Source: Leptotrichia hongkongensis
GTDB lineage: Bacteria > Fusobacteriota > Fusobacteriia > Fusobacteriales > Leptotrichiaceae
Length of the DNA: 64,000 bases
Assembly: GCF_041538065.1 (NCBI RefSeq)
Contig: NZ_JBGORW010000005.1
Span: 62,001-126,000, forward strand
Direction: 5' to 3'
Positions 9,880-19,394 of the stretch are shown here, one piece after another (the first letter of the stretch is position 1; every line of letters starts with the position of its first letter). Made by a program: the position numbers and the translations under genes. The notes beneath the pieces are model-generated. The model was not told where the DNA came from. It made no database searches and worked only from the letters and a program-made list of their open reading frames with translations.

Positions 9880-9931
9880 GCTGTTTTGTAAGTTTTTCAA
9901 AAATAACTTACTTGTGAAGCAGTCTTTTTTT
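9880..9931 (+). terminator. Terminator after the methyltransferase
   Basis: A hairpin with a core GTAAGT/ACTTAC and an outer CTGTTTT/GAAGCAG separated by a small bulge, followed by seven T. It begins about 10 bp after the methyltransferase stop. Confidence 0.65.
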
Positions 9932-9966
9932 GTGTAAAAAATTTTTATGGACTGGAGTATAAAAAA

Positions 9967-10506
9967 ATGGTAATATTAGATGATGAAGAATATAATAAAG
10001 TCTGGGATATAGTTTATGATAGATTTAATTTTAATCCTAGTGTTGATAAAAAAGAAATAGCGTTTGAATTTAAAGAGCCATATATAGTTTATGATATTAG
10101 TTATCATTATGAAAATTTAGAAGAAATTAAAGGGTTTGTAGATTGGGGATTTAAAAAAGAAGTTCGAGATAAAATAACGGAAATCTTTTTGAAATGTACT
10201 AAGGAAAATGAGGAATTGTATGCATTGGATTGGCAACATTCTTGCTTTAGATATAATCCTCGTATCAAAGATGAACCTAAATTTATAGAAGTTAAAGATG
10301 AACGCTACTGGGGTGGCGGTTATACTGCGTATTTTCCAACGTATTGTCCAAATGGGGATTATTATTTTTTTATTGATGTTAATTTTCGTTTTGGATATTT
10401 AGGACATCCATGGCAACAAAAAGTTTGGATATATGGAAAAAAATTGATTGAAGAATTTAAAAAAGCTGATTTAGAGGGATTTAGATTAATTGAGGAGAAA
10501 AATTAG
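9967..10506 (+). CDS. DUF2716 domain protein
   Basis: A 179-residue soluble protein matching the DUF2716 pattern as I remember it: an N-terminal EYNKVWDIVYDRFNF with NPSV after it, a central YALDWQHSCFRYNP, and a C-terminal PNGDYYFFIDVNFRFGYLGHPW followed by a VWIYG strand. The family has no established function; members often occur as singletons or near toxin loci, which suggests but does not prove an immunity role. It lies between a terminator and uvrA, which begins 9 bp later, so it may be cotranscribed with uvrA. No polymorphic toxin gene is nearby. Confidence 0.7.
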   Translation: MVILDDEEYNKVWDIVYDRFNFNPSVDKKEIAFEFKEPYIVYDISYHYENLEEIKGFVDWGFKKEVRDKITEIFLKCTKENEELYALDWQHSCFRYNPRIKDEPKFIEVKDERYWGGGYTAYFPTYCPNGDYYFFIDVNFRFGYLGHPWQQKVWIYGKKLIEEFKKADLEGFRLIEEKN

Positions 10507-10515
10507 AGAGGAACA

Positions 10516-13353
10516 TTGAAGAAAATGAAAGACAACAAAATAAAGATTATTGGAGCAAGGGAACATAATTTGAAGAATATTGATATTGAGATTCCTAAGA
10601 ATGAGCTTGTGGTAATTACAGGAGTTTCGGGGAGCGGGAAATCTTCACTTGCGTTTGATACGATTTATTCGGAAGGGCAAAGAAGGTATGTGGAGAGTTT
10701 GTCGGCTTATGCGAGAATGTTTATTGGGCAAATGCAGAAGCCTGAATTGGATAGCATTGAGGGGCTTTCGCCTGCGATTTCGATTGAGCAGAAAAGTGTT
10801 TCTAAGAATCCACGTTCGACTGTTGGGACAACTACGGAAATTTATGATTATATGAGGCTTTTATGGGCACACATTGGAGAGGCACATTGTCCAATTTGCC
10901 ATCAAAAGGTGGAAAAGCAGTCGATTCAGGAAATTGTGGATAATCTTGTGAATGGTCGAAATGAAAAGGACAAATTGATAGTGTTATCGCCTGTTGTTAT
11001 TGATAAAAAGGGGACTCATAAAAATTTGTTCTTGAATTTGCAGAAAAAAGGATTTCAGAGAGTTCGGGTAAATGGAGATATTTTGGACTTGAATGACACA
11101 ATTGACTTAGATAAGAATAAAAGACATAATATTGAAGTTGTTGTAGATAGACTTGTTGTAAAAAAAGATGACAAGGAATTTTTGAGTAGAATTACAGAAG
11201 CTATTGAAACAGCGAGTGAGCTTTCCAATGGGAAAATTATTGCAAATGTGAATGGAGAAGACAACAAGTATAGTGAAAATTTTTCCTGCCCAAATCACCC
11301 TGATGTGATTTTTCCAGATGTTGTGCCAAGACTGTTTTCGTTTAATGCACCTTATGGGGCTTGTGAAGTTTGTAATGGGCTTGGCTCAAGACTGGAAGTG
11401 GATGAGAACAAATTGATTGTAGATAAAAATTTATCGATTAATGAAGGTGGAATTGTTTTTCCAGGAGCGACTACGAAAAAGGGGTGGAACTGGGATTTAT
11501 TCACAGCAATGGCAAAAGCACATAAAATCGACTTGGATAAAAAGGTGTCTGAATTGACTCGAAAAGAGAAGGATATAATTTTTTATGGAAGTAATAAGAA
11601 GTTTAAGTTTTCTTGGAGCGGGGATAGTTTTAGTTATAATGGAAATAGAGAATTTGAAGGAATTGTGAATGGTATTGAACGTCGATATAGAGAAACTGCT
11701 TCGGAATCGGCAAAGGAAGAAATGGAAGCAAAATATATGACGGAAAAGACTTGTAAAACTTGTAAAGGGAAAAGGCTGAAAGACGTTGTTCTAGCGATAA
11801 CTATAAATGATAAGAACATTATTGACCTGACAGAAGTAAGTGTTGTTGATGCACTGAAATTTTATGAAAATATTACACTTACTGAAAAGCAGATGCAAAT
11901 TGCAGCTGAAATATTGAAAGAGATAAAAGAGCGGCTAAAATTTATGATAAATGTAGGACTTGACTATTTGAGCCTTTCCAGAATGACAAAAACCCTATCT
12001 GGTGGGGAATCGCAGAGAATAAGGCTGGCAACTCAGATTGGAAGCAGGCTTACAGGTGTTATTTATGTGCTGGATGAGCCTAGTATTGGACTTCATCAGA
12101 GAGATAACGATAAATTGCTTGCAACTTTGAAGGATTTACGTGATATTGGAAATAGCCTGATTGTCGTTGAGCATGATGAGGATACAATGAGGGAAGCTGA
12201 TTATCTGATTGATATAGGGCCAGGAGCTGGAATTAATGGTGGAGAAGTCGTTGCAGAAGGTACTCCGAAACAAGTTATGAAAAATAAAAAATCATTGACT
12301 GCACAATATTTGAATGGAAAAATAAAAATAGAAGTACCTGAAAAGAGAAGAAAGGCCACTAAAGAAATTGTTTTGAAAAATGCGAAGGGAAATAATCTGA
12401 AAAATGTTACAGTACACATTCCACTAGAAGTATTTACTGTAGTTACAGGAGTTTCTGGAAGTGGAAAATCTACATTGATAAATCAGACACTTTATCCAGA
12501 ACTTCACAATAGACTGAATAAAGGTAAATTATACCCGCTGGAAAATGGCGGAATAGAAGGACTTGAGCATTTAGAAAAGGTAATTGACATAAATCAATCG
12601 CCAATTGGAAGAACTCCTCGTTCAAATACTGCAACTTATACGAAAATATTCGATGATATAAGAGATTTATTCGCTCAGACAAATGATGCGAAAGTAAGAG
12701 GATACAGTAAAGGAAGATTTTCGTTCAATGTAAAAGGTGGACGATGTGAAGCCTGTGGTGGTGCTGGAATTAATAAAATTGAGATGAATTTCTTGCCAGA
12801 TGTTTATGTGGAATGTGAAGTTTGTAAGGGAAAACGTTATAATAGAGAAACATTGGAAGTACATTATAAAGGAAAAAGTATTTCGGATGTGTTAGATATG
12901 ACAGTTGAGGAAGCATACGAATTTTTTAAGAATATTCCAACTCTTGAGAGAAAATTGCAGACATTAATTGATGTAGGAATGAATTATATACAACTGGGAC
13001 AGCCTGCAACTACCCTTTCTGGAGGAGAAGCTCAAAGAATAAAACTTGCCACAGAACTTTCTAAAATTTCACGTGGTAACACAATTTACGTACTTGACGA
13101 GCCTACAACAGGACTTCATTTTGAAGATATTAGAAAACTGCTGGAAGTATTAAATCGACTTGTAGAAAAAGGGAACACAGTGCTTGTAATTGAACATAAC
13201 CTTGATGTTATAAAATATGCTGACTATATAATAGATATAGGTCCTGAAGGAGGGCATAAAGGCGGACAAATTATTGCACAAGGGACTCCAGAGGAAATAA
13301 TAAAATCTCGAAAATCACATACAGCAAAATTTTTGAAAAAATATTTGAAGTAA
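10516..13353 (+). CDS. uvrA: UvrABC excinuclease ATPase subunit A
   Basis: Damage-recognition ATPase of nucleotide excision repair, 945 residues, the standard length. It has two ABC modules: the first Walker A GVSGSGKSSLAFDT near residue 35, and the second GVSGSGKSTLINQT near residue 645. Zinc-binding CxxC pairs are visible in both insertion regions (CEVCNGLG, CKTCKGKR; CEACGGAG, CEVCKGKR), and both signature motifs LSGGE(S/A)QRI are intact. The start is TTG at 10516 with GAGAGGA just upstream; an ATG three codons later is the alternative. uvrC lies about 6 kb upstream on the same strand in another unit. Confidence 0.97.
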   Translation: MKKMKDNKIKIIGAREHNLKNIDIEIPKNELVVITGVSGSGKSSLAFDTIYSEGQRRYVESLSAYARMFIGQMQKPELDSIEGLSPAISIEQKSVSKNPRSTVGTTTEIYDYMRLLWAHIGEAHCPICHQKVEKQSIQEIVDNLVNGRNEKDKLIVLSPVVIDKKGTHKNLFLNLQKKGFQRVRVNGDILDLNDTIDLDKNKRHNIEVVVDRLVVKKDDKEFLSRITEAIETASELSNGKIIANVNGEDNKYSENFSCPNHPDVIFPDVVPRLFSFNAPYGACEVCNGLGSRLEVDENKLIVDKNLSINEGGIVFPGATTKKGWNWDLFTAMAKAHKIDLDKKVSELTRKEKDIIFYGSNKKFKFSWSGDSFSYNGNREFEGIVNGIERRYRETASESAKEEMEAKYMTEKTCKTCKGKRLKDVVLAITINDKNIIDLTEVSVVDALKFYENITLTEKQMQIAAEILKEIKERLKFMINVGLDYLSLSRMTKTLSGGESQRIRLATQIGSRLTGVIYVLDEPSIGLHQRDNDKLLATLKDLRDIGNSLIVVEHDEDTMREADYLIDIGPGAGINGGEVVAEGTPKQVMKNKKSLTAQYLNGKIKIEVPEKRRKATKEIVLKNAKGNNLKNVTVHIPLEVFTVVTGVSGSGKSTLINQTLYPELHNRLNKGKLYPLENGGIEGLEHLEKVIDINQSPIGRTPRSNTATYTKIFDDIRDLFAQTNDAKVRGYSKGRFSFNVKGGRCEACGGAGINKIEMNFLPDVYVECEVCKGKRYNRETLEVHYKGKSISDVLDMTVEEAYEFFKNIPTLERKLQTLIDVGMNYIQLGQPATTLSGGEAQRIKLATELSKISRGNTIYVLDEPTTGLHFEDIRKLLEVLNRLVEKGNTVLVIEHNLDVIKYADYIIDIGPEGGHKGGQIIAQGTPEEIIKSRKSHTAKFLKKYLK

Positions 13354-13436
13354 AATTTCGTAATAAAAGATAAAACTAATTTTAAAAATATGAAATAATA
13401 AATAATATTTTGTATTATTAGGTCAAGCAAATACTT

Positions 13437-13556
13437 GAAAATTATTTTAAAATATACTCGAACCATTTAAAATTGAACTGCTAGAAATTATATAATTTAA
13501 GGTTTGGGTAAAATAGTTGTAACTTTTGAGTTCTGTTTTAAACTAGTTTTACTATA
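13437..13556. repeat. Dispersed intergenic repeat C, uninterrupted copy
   Basis: About 120 bp here recur, split in two, at 46119-46149 and 46496-46572. Shared words include ATACTCGAA, AAAATTGAACTG, AACTTTTGAGTTCTG and the palindrome AAACTAGTTT. The copy lies between uvrA and the lipoprotein gene and ends 39 bp before the latter's start. No coding potential is seen. Confidence 0.8.
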
Positions 13557-13594
13557 AGTTCAAGTAAATTGTAACAAAGAAAAGGAGAAAAAGA

Positions 13595-14122
13595 TTGGTT
13601 ATGAAAAGTAAAAATTCATTTTTAAAAACGGCATTATTAATGTTGATAATGATGTTTGGAGTAATTTCCTGCGATTTTTTGGAAAATAAGACGCTTCGTG
13701 TGCCAAATTCAATAATTGAATCAAAGGCTAAGGAAAAATTTCCAATTACAAAAAATTTTTTGGTAGGGAAAATTACTGTAAAAAATCCTAAGATTTCATT
13801 TAAGGATAACAGAATTTATGTTGTGACAGATTACGATGCCTCACTTTTGGCAGATAGGTCAGAAGGAGTTATTGAAATAAATAGCGAAATCAAGTTTGAT
13901 GAAAAAACAAGCCAACTTTATCTAGTGGATATGCAAGTGGAGAAAATACTGGATAAAAATGGGAAAGATATGGTTTCGACGCCTGTCGCAAGATCAATGA
14001 AGTCATTAATAGCAAATTATTTAGAAACAAACCCGGTTTATAAATATGAGCCAGACGGTAAGAAAAAAATTAAGGTAAAAAATATGTTTATAAAAAATGG
14101 GAAGTTATTTGTACAAACTTAA
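13595..14122 (+). CDS. DUF1439 (YceB-like) lipoprotein
   Basis: A 175-residue lipoprotein. The signal peptide ends in the lipobox GVISC with Cys at about residue 27, so the mature protein should be lipid-anchored. The rest fits the DUF1439/YceB family: a beta-rich lipid-binding-like fold with VGKITVKNPKISFKDNRIYV and a basic C terminus. The TTG start at 13595 is preferred because AAAGGAG ends seven bases upstream; the ATG two codons later would be 13 bases away. The function of the family is not established. It stands alone between repeat C and the SRP RNA promoter. Confidence 0.75.
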   Translation: MVMKSKNSFLKTALLMLIMMFGVISCDFLENKTLRVPNSIIESKAKEKFPITKNFLVGKITVKNPKISFKDNRIYVVTDYDASLLADRSEGVIEINSEIKFDEKTSQLYLVDMQVEKILDKNGKDMVSTPVARSMKSLIANYLETNPVYKYEPDGKKKIKVKNMFIKNGKLFVQT

Positions 14123-14139
14123 AAAGAAATTTTATAACA

Positions 14140-14168
14140 TTGACAATATTTAAGAAAAATGATATACT
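14140..14168 (+). promoter_or_regulatory. Sigma-70-type promoter of the SRP RNA
   Basis: TTGACA at 14140-14145 and TATACT at 14163-14168 with an ideal 17-bp spacer. The predicted start of transcription, near 14175, coincides with the first paired base of the SRP RNA. Confidence 0.9.
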
Positions 14169-14174
14169 GATTTA

Positions 14175-14443
14175 GTCATACTAGCCGGGGAGTTAGCGGT
14201 GCCCTGTATCTACAACCCGCTTTAGTAGAGGTGATGTCAAATTTGAGGAAAGTTTTAGTGTCAACGCCTTATTTCAAAAGTGTTGAGAAAATAGTCCTGT
14301 ATTGTAGAGAGTTAGCGAAACGTGTCAGGTCGGGAACGAAGCAGCACTAAGTTAGTTTCTCTAGGTTTATAGGGTAGCTGTTTTTGAGCTTTTGGATTAA
14401 GAAACAGACGGTAAAATATTTTCGAGAATTTGATGTATGACTT
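14175..14443 (+). ncRNA. ffs: Signal recognition particle RNA, long form with Alu domain
   Basis: A signal recognition particle RNA of about 270 nt. The 5' Alu domain shows GGGGAGTTAGCGGTGCCCTG, very close to the Bacillus scRNA, and the S domain shows TGTCAGGTCGGGAACGAAGC with the asymmetric loop that binds Ffh. The ends close on each other: GTCATAC (14175-14181) pairs with GTATGAC (14435-14441), followed by a five-T terminator. This is the long form found in Bacillus and relatives, not the 114-nt enterobacterial 4.5S form. It has its own promoter. Confidence 0.93.
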
Positions 14444-14570
14444 TTTATTTAGATAATTACAATAATATTTTAAAATTAGATTTATTTAGCTTAATTTTAA
14501 AAAGTTGAGAGTGTTTTAATAAAAGTTCTTTTAAGTTATAGTTTCTTTTGCTATGAATGGAGGTTTCATA

Positions 14571-15818
14571 ATGAAGGTAGTCGAATGGGATAAAAATGAG
14601 ACTATCAGTAAAGTTTTAATAGATTTATTAGAGATAGATCAGAAATTTTCTTTTGACAAGGAAAAGGAGGATATATTTTTTTTATATAACGATGAAGAAT
14701 TGTATGGTTATGCAATTATAGCTTTGAATGATATCGCAGAACTCAAAAAAATATTTATTTTGCCAAAATTGAGAAATAACGGATATGGAACATTTTTTTT
14801 AAAATATATAATTAATTGGCTTACAAATAAAAATTTTGACTCACTAATCATGACTAATCATAAAAAAATGAACAATTTTCTTGAAAAACAGCGATTTGTA
14901 AAAACAGAAGATGGATATATATTGAATAATCTGGCAGAAACTAAAAGACAGAAAAAAAATATGTTATTTATTTCCAAGTTTGCTATTTGTATAAATATTG
15001 TTTTGGCTTTATTAAAAATTATAGCTGGAAAAATTTTTTACAGTATGTCGTTGCTTTCTGATGGATTAAATTCACTTTCTGACTTGATTACCAATGTATT
15101 GGTTATAGTGGGATTAAAGGTTGGAAGCAATCCTGAAGATAAGGAGCATCCATTTGGGCATGGAAAGATAGAGTCTGTTTTTAGTGTAATAATTGGTACA
15201 TTTATAATGATAACAGCTTTTGAGCTTATAAAAGATAATTTTTCAAAATTAATTTCCTTTAACAGCGAAAATAATGTAAATACCACATTTATTCCAATAA
15301 TTATAACCGTTCTAGCAATACTGATAAAAATTTTTCAATTGGTTTTTATGCAAAAAAAAGCAAAAAAATATAATAATGCTTTGATAAATTCACTTCTTGA
15401 AGATTACAAGACAGATATTGTAATATCAACTTCTGTTTTGATTGGGCTTACTCTATCAAAGATTCATCCTGTATTTGATACAGTGGTAGGATTTATTGTA
15501 TCACTTTATATTATAAAGAGCGGTTATGAACTGATAAAGGAAAATTCTTTGATATTGCTGGATTCACAAGATGATGCCCTGATTGAAAAAATTCGTTCAG
15601 AAATATTACAATTTGAAGAAATTGAAAATGCGCACGATTTTCGCATGACTACTTCTGGAAAAGACATTTATATGTTTGTAGATGTACGAATGGATAAAAA
15701 TAAGACGATTGAAGAAGCACATGATATTACAAATAAAATTTCAAAAAAAATTAAACACAAATATAAAAATATAAAAAGACTTTTGATTCATATTGAGCCT
15801 GTTTATGAAGATGATTAA
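14571..15818 (+). CDS. GNAT-CDF fusion: cation diffusion facilitator with N-terminal acetyltransferase-like domain
   Basis: A 415-residue fusion. Residues 1-120 look like a GNAT acyltransferase fold (IFILPKLRNNGYGTFFLKYI resembles motif A); residues 130-415 are a cation diffusion facilitator metal exporter with six membrane segments and a C-terminal cytoplasmic metal-sensing domain. The ATG at 14571 is chosen because GGAGG lies seven bases before it; the upstream ATG at 14553 has no such site. The transport site reads Asn167-x3-Asp171 and Asp278-x3-Asp282, an N-D-D-D set that I associate with Mn2+ exporters such as MntE rather than the His-containing Zn2+ type. No yybP-ykoY manganese riboswitch was recognised upstream. 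Confidence 0.87.
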   Translation: MKVVEWDKNETISKVLIDLLEIDQKFSFDKEKEDIFFLYNDEELYGYAIIALNDIAELKKIFILPKLRNNGYGTFFLKYIINWLTNKNFDSLIMTNHKKMNNFLEKQRFVKTEDGYILNNLAETKRQKKNMLFISKFAICINIVLALLKIIAGKIFYSMSLLSDGLNSLSDLITNVLVIVGLKVGSNPEDKEHPFGHGKIESVFSVIIGTFIMITAFELIKDNFSKLISFNSENNVNTTFIPIIITVLAILIKIFQLVFMQKKAKKYNNALINSLLEDYKTDIVISTSVLIGLTLSKIHPVFDTVVGFIVSLYIIKSGYELIKENSLILLDSQDDALIEKIRSEILQFEEIENAHDFRMTTSGKDIYMFVDVRMDKNKTIEEAHDITNKISKKIKHKYKNIKRLLIHIEPVYEDD

Positions 15819-15881
15819 ATTTTTTGAAATAGAAATTAAATAAGTTACTAATTTATAAAAATATAAAGGAGATATAGTAAA

Positions 15882-17180
15882 ATGATAGAAAAAATAAAAC
15901 ATGAGAAATACAAGATTTTAAAAAGAAATATTATTGAAGATTCTGATTTTACAAAGGAAACAATGTTTATTCTGGTTTGTGCAATGATTATAGCTTCAGT
16001 AGGATTAAATACAAATTCTGTTGCAGTAATTATTGGAGCAATGTTGATTTCGCCACTAATGTCGCCAATTCAGTCGCTAGGATTGGGATTATCAAATGGA
16101 AATTTAAAAAGAGTTTATGTATCACTTTTTAGATTGGGAATTTTTATATTAATAAGTGTAGTAAGTTCCACTTTTTATTTTTTAGTAAGCCCTATAAATG
16201 ATGCAACACCACAGATACTAGCAAGAACTTATCCTACTTTATGGGATGTTTTAATCGCAATTTTTGGTGGAACTGCAGGAGTAATTGCAAAAACTGAAGA
16301 AGATGGTGGAAATGTAGTTCCTGGAGTAGCTATTGCAACAGCATTAATGCCTCCTTTGTGTGTAGTAGGATTTGGGATTGCTCATGGGAATCCGAAAATT
16401 TTTCTTGGAGCAGGATATTTGTTTATAATAAATGTATTTTTTATAATGATAGCAACATTAGTTGGTTTGATAGTTTATTCTGGAAATATTTTTGAAGCAA
16501 GAAATAAAATTTCAATAAAAAAACAAATAATATTTTATATAGTAAGTTTAATCATAATTATTCCAAGTATATATACAGCAACAACTTTAGTTCAAGATAC
16601 AGCGAGAGAAAATTCATTAAAAAAATTTATTTCAGGGGAATTAAAAAATCATTATGTTTTTGATAATTCTATTAATAAAAAAGATAAAACTGTTACTTTA
16701 AAAATTGTAGGAGATGCCTTTAAAAAACAGGATATTGAGAAATTAGAAAAAAAACTGGAAAAATATAAATTGAAAAACTATAAATTAAAAATACAGCAGT
16801 TATCCAATGAAAAGTATTTAACAGCACAGGACTTATCAAAATATCTGAACGAAGAAAAAATAAAAGAAAATGCTGAAGATGTTTCATTACCGATTGAAAA
16901 TAAAAATCAAGAAATTTTGGAAAATGATTTAAAAACTGTTGAAAATATTTTATATAAAAATTTTTCAAATAATATTAGTGAAGTTAAAATTGGGAAATTG
17001 ATAGATGCAAATAATAATGAGAACTTTGTTGTTTTAGTTGTTGGGAATGAAACAATGACAGATGAAATTTCTGAAAAGATAAAAAATATTGAATTCGATA
17101 CTGAAAAAAAATATCAAATTATTATTGAAAAAAATAAGCAAGAAAAAGTTAATACATTATCTGAAGAGAATCAAAAATAA
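15882..17180 (+). CDS. DUF389 family integral membrane protein
   Basis: A 432-residue DUF389 (TIGR00341-like) protein. The N-terminal half contains about six membrane segments with conserved NSVAVIIGAMLISPLMSPI and a Gly-rich GGTAGVIAKTE loop followed by VPGVAIATALMPPL. The second half is a charged soluble extension, rich in Lys and Glu. The family's function is unknown. It follows the metal exporter by 63 bp and has a good GGAG site, so the two may form one unit; a role in ion homeostasis is only a guess from that neighbourhood. Confidence 0.85.
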   Translation: MIEKIKHEKYKILKRNIIEDSDFTKETMFILVCAMIIASVGLNTNSVAVIIGAMLISPLMSPIQSLGLGLSNGNLKRVYVSLFRLGIFILISVVSSTFYFLVSPINDATPQILARTYPTLWDVLIAIFGGTAGVIAKTEEDGGNVVPGVAIATALMPPLCVVGFGIAHGNPKIFLGAGYLFIINVFFIMIATLVGLIVYSGNIFEARNKISIKKQIIFYIVSLIIIIPSIYTATTLVQDTARENSLKKFISGELKNHYVFDNSINKKDKTVTLKIVGDAFKKQDIEKLEKKLEKYKLKNYKLKIQQLSNEKYLTAQDLSKYLNEEKIKENAEDVSLPIENKNQEILENDLKTVENILYKNFSNNISEVKIGKLIDANNNENFVVLVVGNETMTDEISEKIKNIEFDTEKKYQIIIEKNKQEKVNTLSEENQK

Positions 17181-17271
17181 ATTTTTGAAAAATTAAAGTA
17201 ACAGAAATTCAATAAAAGTTAGAAAAAAAATAAAAAATCTTGTGAATAAATGGAAAAAATAGATTAAAGCC

Positions 17272-17300
17272 TTGACAAATGGCTTTATATTTATTATAAT
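17272..17300 (+). promoter_or_regulatory. Strong sigma-70-type promoter of rpmF
   Basis: TTGACA (17272-17277), 17-bp spacer, TATAAT (17295-17300): a perfect consensus promoter, as expected for a ribosomal protein gene. The leader is about 95 nt. Confidence 0.9.
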
Positions 17301-17401
17301 AGTTTGTATAAATGTGAAAAAATTATGATTTTTTATAATTATTTTTACAATATTAAATTAAAATATTAATGATATAAAAATTAGAAAGGAGTCGATAAAT
17401 A

Positions 17402-17593
17402 ATGGCAGTACCTAAGAAAAGAACTTCTAAAGCAAAAAGAAATATGAGAAGATCACATGATTCTATCAAAGCTCCAAACATTGTTGTAGAAGCTGATGGA
17501 TCAATAAGAAGACCACACAGATTAAACTTAGAAACAGGAGTTTACAGAGGTAGACAAGTGTTAGCAGGTAACGAAGCAGCTGATGCTGAATAG
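17402..17593 (+). CDS. rpmF: 50S ribosomal protein L32
   Basis: Ribosomal protein L32, 63 residues. It begins with the family signature [20 protein letters not shown] and ends with an acidic tail. The zinc-binding cysteines found in many L32 proteins are absent, so this is the Cys-minus form. It has its own consensus promoter and terminator. Neither plsX nor the DUF177 gene that often flanks rpmF is present, but fabH follows, keeping part of the usual rpmF-plsX-fabH-fabD order. Confidence 0.97.
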   Translation: MAVPKKRTSKAKRNMRRSHDSIKAPNIVVEADGSIRRPHRLNLETGVYRGRQVLAGNEAADAE

Positions 17594-17600
17594 TTTGTTG

Positions 17601-17629
17601 AAGCAGGATTTATGTCTTGCTTTTTTTTT
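17601..17629 (+). terminator. Terminator of rpmF
   Basis: AAGCAGGA (17601-17608) pairs with TCTTGCTT (17615-17622) with one G-T pair, followed by a nine-T run. Confidence 0.85.
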
Positions 17630-17777
17630 GATTTTATTATTTTTCAATTTGAATGTTTTTAGTTGTATTTTTAATAGAATTATGATAGACTTTAGTAGAT
17701 AATTTTTAAACTGAGAATTGGTATAAAATTATAAAGAAATAAAAAAGATAGAGAAAAAATAAAATCTGAGGTGAGAT

Positions 17778-18755
17778 ATGAAAGTTGGAATTTTAGGAAC
17801 AGGATCTTATGTACCTGAAAAGATAATGACAAACGATGATTTGGGAAAGATTGTGGATACAAATGATGAGTGGATAACAGTTAGAACCGGTATCAGGGAA
17901 AGAAGAATTATAGATGAGAATGAAGGAACATCAGATTTAGCATTTAGGGCTGCACAAAAAGCAATTGAGGATGCAGGAATTGATAAAAATGAAATTGACT
18001 TAATTATTGTTGCAACTATGACATCTGATTATGGAACTCCATCAACTGCCGCACTTGTTCAGGATAAATTGGGAATAAATGCAGCAGCATTTGACTTGAG
18101 TGCAGCTTGTACGGGGTTTGTTTACGCTTACTCTGCTGGACATAGTTTTGTTAAAGCTGGGATTTATAAGAAAGTATTGGTTATTGGAGCAGAAGCAATG
18201 TCAAGAGTAGTTGACTGGACTGACAGGGGAACTTGTATTCTATTTGGAGATGGTGCAGGAGCTGTTGTACTTGGAGAAGTAGAAACTGGAGGATACTTAG
18301 CGAGTCATCTTGTAGCTGACGGTTCTGGAGCATGTGAATTATTAGTGCCTGCAGGAGGTACTAAAGAGCCTGTATCTAAAGAAAAGATTGATAATAAGGA
18401 TATTTATCTGAAAATGAATGGAAGAGAAATTTTTAAATTTGCAGTAAGGGTTTTCCCAGAAACTGTAGAAGATGTATTGACTCAGGCTGGAATAACTGCT
18501 GATGATGTTGATTTATTTATTCCACATCAGGCAAATATCAGAATTATTGAGTCAATTGCAAAAAGATTTAAGCAACCACTTGATAAATTTTTTGTAAATT
18601 TGGATAAATATGGAAATACTTCGGCTGGATCAATTCCGATAGCACTTGATGAGGCAATAAAGGAAGGAAAACTTAAGAAGGGTGATAAGTTTGTTGCTAC
18701 TGGATTTGGTGGTGGACTGACTTATGGTTCGATTTTGGTAGAAATTTCAAAATAG
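17778..18755 (+). CDS. fabH: Beta-ketoacyl-ACP synthase III
   Basis: Initiating condensing enzyme of type II fatty-acid synthesis; it joins acetyl-CoA (or a branched starter) to malonyl-ACP. At 325 residues it is full length, with the catalytic triad visible as Cys111 in SAACTGFVY, His250 in FIPHQANIR, and Asn280 in KYGNTSAGS. The C-terminal GFGGGLTYGS is also typical. A GAGGTGAG site precedes the ATG. fabD lies 640 bp downstream with one small membrane-protein gene between them; plsX, fabG, acpP and fabF are not in the window. Confidence 0.97.
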   Translation: MKVGILGTGSYVPEKIMTNDDLGKIVDTNDEWITVRTGIRERRIIDENEGTSDLAFRAAQKAIEDAGIDKNEIDLIIVATMTSDYGTPSTAALVQDKLGINAAAFDLSAACTGFVYAYSAGHSFVKAGIYKKVLVIGAEAMSRVVDWTDRGTCILFGDGAGAVVLGEVETGGYLASHLVADGSGACELLVPAGGTKEPVSKEKIDNKDIYLKMNGREIFKFAVRVFPETVEDVLTQAGITADDVDLFIPHQANIRIIESIAKRFKQPLDKFFVNLDKYGNTSAGSIPIALDEAIKEGKLKKGDKFVATGFGGGLTYGSILVEISK

Positions 18756-18894
18756 TTGTAAAATAATTAGAAATTAAGTTTTTTTGTAGTCAAAGTTAGA
18801 ATAATACGGAAAGATAAGATTAAAAAATTAATTGATGTGATTTTATGGACTTTTTTAGAAATGAATAAAAATAAAAAATTATAGGAGGAAAATT

Positions 18895-19260
18895 ATGAAT
18901 TCAAAAATATTTTGGGGATTGGTAATAATTGTTTTAAGTTTGTTTAAATTTATACCTGAGGATATTATGAAATATATTGTAAACTATCAGGTTGTAATGA
19001 TTCTTGTGGGAGGTTATTTTCTTATTAAGAAGAAAAAACATGGTTGGATTTTCTTGATTGTAGGAATATATTTATATGTTACTCAATATGTATGGGAAGA
19101 CTTGCCATTATTTATAGTTCCATTAATTTTAGGACTACTTGTCTTTGGACTTGGTATAAAAGAAATTACTGATAAAAATAAACTAACTAAATTTAGCAGC
19201 AAAGATGTTAAAGAATCAAAAAATGAAGAAATAGTGGATGCAGAAGAAGTAAAAAAATAA
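18895..19260 (+). CDS. Small four-segment membrane protein
   Basis: A 121-residue protein with about four membrane-spanning stretches (residues 5-20, 27-45, 50-65, 72-90) and a charged C-terminal tail rich in Lys, Glu and Asp. The layout is reminiscent of the N-terminal domains of LiaF/DUF5668-type proteins, but I cannot assign it with confidence. An AGGAGG site lies six bases before the ATG, so translation is likely. It sits between fabH and fabD without a visible terminator on either side and may be cotranscribed with them. Confidence 0.7.
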   Translation: MNSKIFWGLVIIVLSLFKFIPEDIMKYIVNYQVVMILVGGYFLIKKKKHGWIFLIVGIYLYVTQYVWEDLPLFIVPLILGLLVFGLGIKEITDKNKLTKFSSKDVKESKNEEIVDAEEVKK

Positions 19261-19394
19261 ATACAATGAATATTTATTTAAAATCATTTGAATTTTTTCA
19301 AAATTAAAATAATAAATTAGTGAATTTTAAGGTTTAAATAAAATTAAAATGAATAATTTTATTATAAAAAATATGAAAATAAGAGGAGAACTTT

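Noticed and set aside
14447..14570. Manganese riboswitch before the CDF exporter
   Set aside because: About 120 bp are available, but I do not recognise the yybP-ykoY motif blocks.
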